Part shown: positions 56,351-64,000 of the stretch, piece after piece
Layout: each line of letters opens with the position of its first letter
Numbering within the stretch: position 1 is the stretch's first letter
Source of the DNA: Muscardinus avellanarius
Taxonomy: Eukaryota; Chordata; Mammalia; Rodentia; Gliridae
DNA length: 64,000 nucleotides
Direction of reading: 5' to 3'
Assembly: GCA_963383645.1 (NCBI GenBank)
Contig: OY726563.1
Location: forward strand, 39,606,331 to 39,670,330
Notes under the pieces: model-generated
Seen by the model: only the letters and a program-made list of their open reading frames with translations
What the model was told of the DNA's origin: nothing
Database searches by the model: none
Position numbers and translations under genes: made by a program

Positions 56351-56660
56351 TCCCTAGCTAAGGCCAATGTGGTGCCAATCAGGGTCCCTAGTTCTGAGTT
56401 ATCGCTCTAAAACTAGAGGGAGCGACCAGACGGTACGAACGTTTTCCACCACCAGTCGTAGAAAGGCCCGGAGCCGACCCCGCACCGAGGCCCACAGCTC
56501 CCACCCCCACATCCGTTGTCCTGCTCGGGTCTCCAGGCCACACTAGCCGCTTCCTTCAGCTCCTGGGAATAGCTCAAGAGCTGTAGGTCTGGCTTCAACC
56601 ACTGTGGGAGGTGCTGCTACGCAGGGGGCCTCGCGGGTGCGGAGCGAGGCGCTGTCCTGA
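56150..56660 (-). promoter_or_regulatory. CpG island B: paralogous promoter, orphan
   Basis: Contains a CCAAT pair (ctgactggccaatgg, about 56188), an SP1-type GC box (ccccgccccgcccc), an ETS site in minus orientation (cacttccgc, 56267-56275) and an NRF1 palindrome gcgcatgcgc (56309-56318) followed by gatggcgg. By homology to island A its ancestral direction is leftward. No matching exon was found on the minus strand between 44 and 56 kb. Confidence 0.55.
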
Positions 56661-56734
56661 GAGCGGGGCTCTGGCTCAGGTGGAAAATGGTCTACATGAC
56701 CAGGAACCTCTGGAATTGTAAATGATCATTTGTA

Positions 56735-56915
56735 CATGTTCGCTAGGTTTAGAGAAAATGACCATTTGTTTCTAGAAGGGAGATGACCTGATAACCTTTT
56801 CAAAGGTCACTAAACAAAGCTGTAAAAGATTAAGAGTTAGTAAGACAGTGGGCTAAGTATAGTATAGTAGAGAAACCCCCAGCAGCAGAAATAACTGGTC
56901 TGTGGCCCTGTTATG
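56735..56915 (+). repeat. Unidentified direct repeat, copy 1
   Basis: ggtttagagaaaatgacc, agatgacctgataacctttt, cagcagcagaaataactggt. A second copy lies about 1.1 kb downstream. The region to 57440 ends with an AATAAA-like ttgcaataataaattttctt, suggesting an LTR-type element, but the family was not recognised. Confidence 0.6.
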
Positions 56916-57007
56916 AACTATAATGAGTGATTCTCTTCTAGCCGATGACAGGGCTCAATTTCTTGGGACCCTAAAAGCCCTGGGAGAATCTGGGTTTTGC
57001 TTTCTTG

Positions 57008-57074
57008 GGAAGGTCTGGGAGTGTAGCCCGGAGTTAGAAGGGTTTCCAGGAACCCCAGTACCACCAAAAATGAA

Positions 57075-57113
<39 letters not shown>

Positions 57114-57115
57114 AA
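57008..57115 (+). mobile_element. SINE tail with (AAAT)n
   Basis: gtctgggagtgtagcccgga, aggaaccccagtaccacc, then an (AATA)n run at 57070-57112. No head is present. Confidence 0.8.
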
Positions 57116-57490
57116 ACCAAAGACAAAGTGGGCTTCTCTCATGCAGCCCCTGACCTTGATAACCAAGTAGCACATTTTGATCAGTGTTGTCAGACATACC
57201 TGTCCCTGTGAGGATGAACTAACGGAAAAGAGAACTATTGGCTAAACAGGATGGGAAGAAGGAGATAATGAATTCTTATAAAAAAGTTACATGTTCAGAG
57301 ACTGCAGTGTCTTACTTTCAAGTCACTCCACTGCATTCATCTGACGCAGTGTTTTGATTGATATGTCTCTTCTTTCTACCTTTGCAATAATAAATTTTCT
57401 TAAGTTTGTAGCAGTATAGTTCTGGCTATTTTTTCTAAACTAGGAACCCACATCAACATCTTAAACCATTACACTCCCCCATTTTTTGTC
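57116..57490. other. Unassigned, possibly LTR-like
   Basis: Contains ttgcaataataaattttctt (about 57382-57401). Otherwise nothing recognisable. Confidence 0.35.
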
Positions 57491-57494
57491 TTTC

Positions 57495-57760
57495 ATTTTG
57501 TGGTACTGGAGATCAAAACCAGGGACATTCTACATTTGAGCTATATCCCTAGCCCTTTTTATTTTTTTAATTTTGAAATATGGTCTCACTTTGTTGCCCA
57601 GGCTGGCCTTGAACATGTTATCCTCCTATCTCAACCTACCAAGTACTGGGACTACAGACAGGTGCCACTGGGCCCTGCTTTAAAAAAAAAAACCTTAAGG
57701 GATCAGCTTGTTGTTCAGTGGTAGAGCACCCCTGGATTCAATCCCTGCTGTTTGAATGAA
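57495..57760. mobile_element. Minus SINE and a plus ID-like tail
   Basis: Minus copy 57498-57680, then agtggtagagcacccctgga at 57718-57737 in plus orientation. Confidence 0.8.
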
Positions 57761-57874
57761 TCACAACCCATATTTGCAACCCAACATTTTCCCAAGGAGT
57801 AGCTCAGAAGTCCCAGAACAGTCTGTTTTCCCTCAGGCATTAATTGGTCCTCACAGTTAATTTTTTGAGCATTT

Positions 57875-58225
57875 ATAAGTGATCACCAGGTTTAGAGATA
57901 ATGTAATTCTAGAGGAGAGATGACCTGATAACGTTTTCAAATGTCACTATAACAAAGATGTGCTGGATATAGTGGTGCATGCCTGTAACCCAGTACTTGA
58001 GAGGCTGAGACAGGAGGATCACAGGTTTGAGAAACCTAGTGAGACCCTGTTTCAAAATTAAAAAAAAAATAAAGGTAAGGGTGTAGCTCAGAGGTAGAAT
58101 ACCCCTGGGTTCAATTCCCAGTACCACACATACACAAAAAAGTTGTAAAGTATTAGTAGAGTTAGTATAACATTGTTCTAAGTTTAGTAGAGAACTCCAG
58201 CAGCAGAAATAACTAGTCTAATAGC
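57875..58225 (+). repeat. Unidentified direct repeat, copy 2, split by a SINE
   Basis: ggtttagagataatg, agatgacctgataacgtttt before, and cagcagcagaaataactagt after, a plus SINE at 57960-58138. Confidence 0.6.
57960..58138 (+). mobile_element. SINE inside repeat copy 2
   Basis: Head tgctggatatagtggtgcat, tail gggttcaattcccagtacca. Confidence 0.85.
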
Positions 58226-58442
58226 CATGGGCAGAATTTCCCCACATCCTGATCCTACAGAAACAGGTACTTGCAGAGAAATACAAAGGGTAATGAATGT
58301 AGATGGAGCCAGGCAACAGGGCACACCAAGTCGGTGGTGCTTGGTCAACATTTTCTAGGGGCTTTGACACTCAGGAACTAAAACACTCCAAGATGTTTTC
58401 CCAACCCATACTCTTTCCTTGCTGTTACAATCTATCAATCTG
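58226..58442. other. Unique sequence
   Basis: No feature recognised. Confidence 0.4.
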
Positions 58443-58778
58443 AAGCCAGACAATGTGGTGCACACTTGTAACTCCAGTACTCGAGAAGCTGAGACAGGAG
58501 TGTTACAGGTTTGAGGCCAGCTTCAGCAACATAGTGAGGCCCTCTACAACTTAGTGAGACTCTGTTTCCAGATAAAAAATATAGCTCAGAGGGGCATTCT
58601 ACCTCGGAGCTATACCCCCAGCCCTACCCCCTATTTTTTATTCTTTATCTTGAAACAGGGTCTCACTGAGTTGCAAAGGGCCTTACTAAGTAGCTGAGGC
58701 TGTCTGTGAACCACAATCCTCCTGTCTCAGCCTCCCAAATGCTTGGATTACAAGCGTGCACCAATACACCCAGCTTAC
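58443..58778. mobile_element. Plus SINE head fused to a minus SINE
   Basis: Plus head and middle at 58443-58585 run directly into a reverse tail (cagaggggcattctacctc) at 58587-58778. This is either insertion at the A-rich linker or template switching. Confidence 0.75.
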
Positions 58779-59062
58779 CTCATTCTTATATCCTACTTCA
58801 GGATATAAGGAATAGGTAGAAATAAAAGGAATAAGTAGAAAGAAAGGAGAAGTAAAATGTAACTTTAATGTGATAAAGTCTGGTGCTAATGAACCTCATA
58901 CCTTTACTCCAGAAACCAGTTCTTTCCTAGGTCTGCCCCTCCAAAATTCCTGAGAAATCTATAAATCTTAAAGTTAACAACAACCAAACAACAACAACAA
59001 CACACACACACACACATCTATGAATTCCCTGTGAACTGTTCACAAGTCAAATATGACAGTTT

Positions 59063-59740
59063 GAGGAGCCTATTATTTGTTTATTTTAATTTTTATTGGT
59101 GCATTGTAATCATACATCACATTGGAATACAAGACTTGAGAGGATATACAAGCACACATCATCCAATTTGCCCTCATCCAGTCCCCATCCCATTCCCTCC
59201 CCCTCCCTCGATCCCATGCTTGATTGGTGATTATCTTTGATACATTTGTTTATGTACCTCCTGAGTTTTAAAGAGGTTCCATCCTCCCCCATCCCATACC
59301 TTCTGATTGGTCACCTTAATTGCTTCACTATAGGGCCCTTTCTATAACTCGACCTCCTACTGTTACCCCTTTCCTCCTAGTTATTGCTAATTAGGGGAAG
59401 CATCTGGTTTTTATTTTCTGTGATATTCCTCTGTGCATGCCGCATTGCAAGTTCCAATCCCACTCTTGATGATCCCAGTAGTGGCCTGGCCACCCGGAGG
59501 ACTTTGTTCCCGATCTCTCTGGCTCCAGCACCGGCCTTGCCTCATGGGAGGCCCCGATTCTGGCGTCACTGGCCCACGCACTGACTGGCCTAACCCCTTG
59601 GCTGGCTCCAATCCTGGCCTTGGAGGCCCCAAAACCGGCCTTGCCTCACGGCAGGCTCCGATCCCGGCCTCACTGGCCCAGGCACCGGCCTACCCCATCG
59701 GCAGGATCCAATCTGGGCCTCGGAGAGGAGCCTATAATTT
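59063..59740 (-). mobile_element. Composite retroposon: GC-rich tandem repeat plus L1-like 3' end
   Basis: TSDs gaggagcctattattt (59063-59078) and gaggagcctataattt (59725-59740) agree at 15 of 16 positions. In sense (minus) the 646-bp body begins with four GC-rich units of about 50 bp (59724-59515), continues through about 250 bp of unique and purine-rich sequence, and ends in an L1 3' UTR type segment (gattacaatgcaccaat) and an A/T-rich tail. The tail type is shared with the older L1 at 13334-13480. There is no ORF. It looks complete rather than randomly truncated, but it could also be a 5'-truncated L1 whose 3' UTR contains the repeats. Confidence 0.7.
59515..59724 (-). repeat. VNTR-like block, 4 units of about 50 bp
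   Basis: In sense the units start gaggcccagattggatcc, gaggccgggatcggagcc, aggccaggattggagcca and gacgccagaatcggggcc. Units 1/3 and 2/4 are more alike, implying a 100-bp higher-order step. Confidence 0.8.
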
Positions 59741-59884
59741 AGACTTTCCATATTATCTATTGATCAGATGACAGCAACCATGATCAGCCTAAGGCTCCAG
59801 TAAATTACTAGAGCACTAAAACCAGCTTGCGATCACCAGACTATCATTCTCACATAACTTTCTGTGCCCACCCTTCACCATTTT

Positions 59885-60303
59885 TATTTTTATTTTTGGT
59901 GATATGAATTGAATTCAGAGGCATTGTACCTCCAAGTTATACCTTCAGCCTATTTTTTTAAACAGAGTTTCAATAAGTTGCTGAAGGCCTGGCTAAATTT
60001 CTGAAGCTGGCCTCATACCTGCAATCCTATCTCAGCTTCCCAAGTACTGGGATTACAGGTTGTACTGCCATACTTGGCACCAAGTTTCCCTTTTTTTGTG
60101 TGTGTATGGTGCTAGGGATTGAACCCAGGGACATTATACCTCTGAGTTACACCCCAGCCCTAGTTTTTATTCTTTATTTGAAACAGGGTTTCACTGAGTT
60201 GTAAAGGGCCTCACTAAGTAGCTGAGGCTGTCCGTGAACCGCAGTCCTCCTGTCACAGCCTCCCAAATGCTGGGATTACAAGCTTGCGCCACCACGCCCG
60301 GCT
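59885..60303 (-). mobile_element. Two SINEs
   Basis: 59890-60080 and 60098-60303. accaagtttccctttt before and accaagtttccttta after the second copy form its TSD. Confidence 0.88.
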
Positions 60304-60349
60304 ACCAAGTTTCCTTTAAAAGAAGAACCATGAAACCCTAAAAGCAAGC

Positions 60350-60350
60350 A

Positions 60351-60420
<70 letters not shown>
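60350..60420. repeat. (CT)n microsatellite
   Basis: About 70 bp, almost pure. Confidence 0.95.
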
Positions 60421-60421
<1 letters not shown>

Positions 60422-60980
60422 AAATAGCTTGCATTCTCTCTTGAATGTGTATTTCTTGCTTTCCAACATAAATCTATGCCTATCTCTCTAGCTCCTGCTG
60501 AAATTCTTTTCCATCATGTAAGCCCAGGAACTCACTGGTCCTCAGTTGTATTCACCTCTTTCCCCAACTGGAAACTCCTCTGGACCCTTCACGGAATCAA
60601 GCCTTCTCCTATGACATCCCTTTAACAGTGAATTGGATCCACCCCTTATTAGTTACTCCAAGAAGCCTGTGTCCTATCTTCTATACCATAGGCAACCGGG
60701 AATGTTTCCCTACCTTGGATGGCAGCTCTGAATATTCTGGGGTTTCAAGTACTGAATTTGGCCTATAGCAGTTATCTGATACATGGTGGTAGTTTCAATT
60801 GTCCTCTCCCACACAGTATGGAATATTCTGGTGTCATTTATCCACTTTCCCATATTGTAGGCCTCTCCTTGGCCACATTTTTACATAATTATGCCAGTGT
60901 CTCGACCTAACCTTGCCCCAAAGCACCACTTAGATTCAACTTAAAATGCGTGCACATGTGTATATGTGTGTGTATATATG
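60421..60980. other. Unique sequence, no gene seen
   Basis: Frames up to 63 codons, with no domain or splice context. Confidence 0.45.
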
Positions 60981-60982
60981 CA

Positions 60983-61165
60983 TGTAACCGGGGATTGAAC
61001 CCAGAGACATTCTACCTCTAAGATAAACCCCCAGCCCTCCTTTTAATTTTTGTTTTGAAACAGGGTCTCACTAAATTGCTAAGGCTGGCCTCAAATCTGT
61101 GATCCTTCTGTCTTAGTCTCTCAAATACTGAGATTACAGGCATGTGCCACCATGCCTGGCTTAAA
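60983..61165 (-). mobile_element. SINE
   Basis: Tail aaccggggattgaaccca to head atgtgccaccatgcctggct. Confidence 0.85.
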
Positions 61166-61184
61166 ATCATTTCTGAAACAAAAA

Positions 61185-61585
61185 TTATAGCCAGGTATGT
61201 AGGAAGACTCTCAGCAACCTAGGGAGACCCTGTTTCAAAATAAAAATATAAAAAGGGGCTAGATGCATAACTTGGAGGTATGATTCCCCTAGGTTCAGTT
61301 CCCAGTACCACAAAAAATGGGCTTTGGCCCAGATTACACAAGCACGGTACATATTTTGAAAAAGGGTTGTCTGCAGCCGGGCGTGGTCACATACATTTGT
61401 AATCCCAGTACTTGGGAGGCTAAGACAGGAGGATGGTGTAGGTTCAAAGCTAGCCTCAGTTACTTAGTGAGGCTCTCAGCAACTTAGTGAAACTCTGTTT
61501 ACAAATACAATATAAAATAGGTTTGGGAGTATAGCCGGGAGGTAGAAAGCCCGAGTTCCATCTCCAGTACCACACACACAAAAAG
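61185..61585 (+). mobile_element. Two SINEs
   Basis: A copy lacking its head middle at 61190-61316 and a younger-subfamily copy at 61375-61580. Confidence 0.82.
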
Positions 61586-61684
61586 AGTTGTCTGCAAGTA
61601 GAAGTAGCCTTTGTCTAACTCCTATATTATTTAAATCCTTGGGATACTTATGCCTACTAAGAGTGTCTGCATTTTTTTTTCTTT

Positions 61685-62160
61685 TAAGAGTACTGGAAAT
61701 TGAGTACAGGAGTTTCACACATGTGCTCTATCATTGAGCCACATCCCCAGCCCCTGTATACATTATATATTCTGGACATTAACCTTTTGTCAGAAATTTT
61801 GCTTAAAAAACTTAACCGCGCCAAGTATGGTGGTGCATGCCTGTAATCCCAGTACTTGGAAGGATGAGACAGGAAGATCACAAGTTCACAACCAGCTTCA
61901 GCAAACAGGGAGACTCTCATTAACTTAGTGACACCATTTCAAAATATAAATAAAATGGGGCTGGGGGTATAGCTCAGAGGTACAATGCCCCTGGATTAAT
62001 TTCCCAATACCACAAAAGAAAACCAAAAATCAAATAATTTTTAAAATGGGTAAATGATCTGAACAGATACTTCTCAACAAAAGAAATATAAATGGGTAAC
62101 AAATATATGAAAAATGCCATCATTAACTATCATAAAAATGCAAATAAAAACTACAATGAA
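61685..62160. mobile_element. Ancient L1 ORF2 pieces around SINEs
   Basis: A minus SINE tail at 61688-61755, a short minus L1 piece (atatattctggacattaacc, 61766-61785), a plus SINE at 61820-62015, then plus L1 ORF2 (gggtaaatgatctgaacaga, atgcaaataaaaactacaat) at 62033-62160. The minus piece is the ORF2 segment that normally precedes the plus piece, as in a 5' inversion. Confidence 0.6.
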
Positions 62161-62450
62161 GCCCAGAAAGACTGTGTACACCTGTAATTATAGTGCTTGG
62201 GCGGCTGAGACAGTAGGATGACAGGTTTGAGGCCACCATGCGATAACTTAGCAAGACCCTGTTTAAAAACAATAGCTCACTCCTATAATCCTACTACTTG
62301 GGAGGCTGAGACAAGAGGATTGCAGGTTCAAGGTCAACCTCAGCAACTGAGACCTTGTTTCAAACCAAAACGTAAAAGGGCTGTAGTGTGTGGCTTGGAG
62401 ACAGAATGCCTCTCTGGGTTTAGTCATTAGCACCACTCACATACACACAC

Positions 62451-62488
<38 letters not shown>

Positions 62489-62805
62489 AAATAAAAATAA
62501 TCCAGGCATAGTGGCACGTGCCTTTAATCCCAGTACTTGATAGACTGAGACAGGAGAATCTCAGGTTCAAAAATTAAAAAAAATAGGACTGGAGTTGTAG
62601 CTCAGAGGTAATAATGACCCTAGGTTCAATCCCCAGTACCACAAAATTAAATAAATAAATAATAAAAAACAAAATGGTGCTGGGCTATAGCTCAGAGGCA
62701 GAATGCCCCTGGATTCAATCCCTAGTACCATGTAAAAATAATAACAATACAAATAAAATAGGGCTAAGGATGTAGCTCAGAAGTAGAATGCTGCAAATAA
62801 AAGGG
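62161..62805 (+). mobile_element. SINE cluster inserted in the ancient L1
   Basis: Head fragment 62161-62265, copy 62270-62440 with (CA)n at 62444-62486, copy 62505-62650, and tails at 62675-62735 and 62760-62790. aaaactacaatga on the left and gaaactacaatgag on the right (about 62809-62822) mark the L1 break. Confidence 0.75.
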
Positions 62806-63265
62806 AAGAAACTACAATGAGATATTATCTCACTCTACTTAGAATAAAAATTAGAAAAAAAGATTATCAAAGAAAAATCTCAAATGCTGGTGAGGATGTG
62901 AAGAAAAAGAACCCTTATATCCCACTGGTGGGAATGCATATTATTATAGTCATAATGGAAAACAGGATGGAGTTTCCTCCAAAAACAAAAACTAGCCAGG
63001 CATGTTGGTGCACACTTGTAATCCAGTGCTTGGAAGGCTGAGATATCAGGGCTGCAAGCTGGAGCCCAGCCTCAGCAACTTAACGAGGCCTTCAGCAATT
63101 TAGTGAGACCCTGTTTCCAAATAAAAAATAAAATCATGCTGGGAGTATAGCTCAGAGGCAGAACACCCTTGGGTTCAATCCCCAGTACTAAAAAAATAAA
63201 AAATAAATAAAACAAGCATATGATTCAGCTCTTCTGCTCTTCTGTGTAAATACCAGAAGAGAATG
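62806..63265 (+). mobile_element. Ancient L1 ORF2 continuation with one SINE
   Basis: actacaatgagatattatct, aaatgctggtgaggatgtga and ccactggtgggaatgcatat, then a SINE at 62993-63195, then catatgattcagctcttctg. Confidence 0.7.
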
Positions 63266-64000
63266 AAGTCCACATACAAAACTACGCTGAGATTCCATCT
63301 AACCCTAATCAGAGTGGCAAGCGTAAAGAAATCAAATACCAACAAATGCTGGTGAGGATGTGGGGAAAGTGGAACTCTTTTACACTGTTGGTGGGAGTGC
63401 AAACTAGTTCAGCTTCTATGGAGTTCAGTGTGGAGATTCTTTAGAAAACTGGGAGTGGATCCACGCTATGATCTGGCTCCATCACTCCTGGGTATCTTTC
63501 CAAAGGGCTTGAAACCAGAGAACTACATTAACATATGCATACCCATGTTCATAGCAGCACAATTTGCAATAGCCAAAATATGGAACCAACATAGGTCTCC
63601 ATCAACAGATGAATGGATTGCAAAATTATGGGAAATACACACAATGGAATTCTACTCAGTTATAGAGAGCAACAAAATCATGTCATTCTCAAGAAGATGG
63701 AAAGACCTGGAGAACATTATGTTAAGTGAGAAACAAGCACAGAAAGAGAAGGGACATATGTTTTCTCTAATATGCCCAAACGAGGGGCAATTAGGAATAC
63801 CAGAGGGACTCCAGATACTGGAGGGGAAACCTCAGCAAAGCTAGAAATAAAGGGTAAGAGAGGAAGAAGGCTGAGGTTGATTAATGGAGGAGCTACCCTT
63901 AGATATGTGCATAAGTGTGAATGTAGCATGGTCAACCTGGACACTCATTGTTGGGAGAAGGAGAGGGGAAAGTGGGGGAGGCAGAGGAGAGGGCACCAAC
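63266..64000 (+). mobile_element. 5'-truncated L1 3' end, runs off the window
   Basis: Same family as the young L1. It starts in the ORF2 C-terminal region (gattccatctaaccctaatc). A frame at 63428-63844 keeps the ORF2 C terminus (FRKLGVDPRYDLAPSLLGIF). The 3' UTR follows to gagggcaccaac at the window edge. Its 3' terminus and TSD lie outside. Confidence 0.85.

Noticed and set aside
59515..59724. CRISPR-like array or coding repeat protein
   Set aside because: The roughly 50-bp units are contiguous without spacers and sit inside a TSD-flanked mammalian retroposon.

Overview
The window is nuclear DNA of a placental mammal, most likely a sciurid rodent (squirrel, marmot or ground squirrel). That rests on dozens of copies of a composite SINE: a 7SL/B1-like left part ending in an ID/tRNA-like tail with the box 'ggttcaatccccagtacca'. 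I recognise this as the B1-dID/MEN type of squirrels and relatives, and there are also free ID monomers and rodent-style L1s. No bacterial, phage or plasmid features and no CRISPR arrays were seen. Well over half of the window is retrotransposon-derived.

Layout. 1-13.3 kb: SINEs, microsatellites, a 5'-truncated minus-strand L1 with a probable 3' transduction (4.6-5.96 kb), a Tigger remnant and a MaLR-like LTR. 13.3-23.77 kb: a nest of two minus-strand L1s. The younger (15190-22645) has both ORFs intact (325 and 1275 aa), an 18-bp perfect target-site duplication (TSD) and a roughly 430-bp 3' transduction. It landed inside ORF1 of an older element that carries 5'UTR and ORF1 but, where ORF2 should be, an ancient L1 fragment in the opposite orientation. 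23.8-26 kb: LTR, truncated L1 and nested SINEs.

26.5-43.9 kb: a KRAB zinc-finger family gene on the plus strand. It has a CpG-island promoter (26.56-27.15 kb), a start-codon exon ending at 29794, KRAB-A (34384-34510), KRAB-B (34887-34979) and a terminal exon from 42740. The four coding exons join in phase to a 194-codon frame that stops at 43093-43095, before the first zinc finger. The six downstream C2H2 units are decayed. The locus therefore looks like a KRAB-only gene or a recent pseudogene. Its introns hold SINE clusters, another Tigger remnant and about 4.7 kb of ancient minus-strand L1.

44-54.7 kb: a dense SINE field with no gene recognised. 54.7-56.66 kb: an inverted second copy of the 26.6-28.58 kb region, including a second CpG island. 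The outer 790 bp is nearly identical (about a dozen differences by eye) while the CpG-island part is strongly diverged. 56.7-58.2 kb: an unidentified direct repeat pair, LTR-like in places. 59.06-59.74 kb: a complete 646-bp composite retroposon flanked by TSDs, with four roughly 50-bp GC-rich tandem units at its 5' end and an L1-like 3' end, reminiscent in layout of SVA elements. 59.9-64 kb: SINEs, ancient L1 pieces and a plus-strand L1 3' end running off the window.

All calls were made by reading and by-eye alignment. Family names of repeats come from memory of consensus features and were not database-checked.
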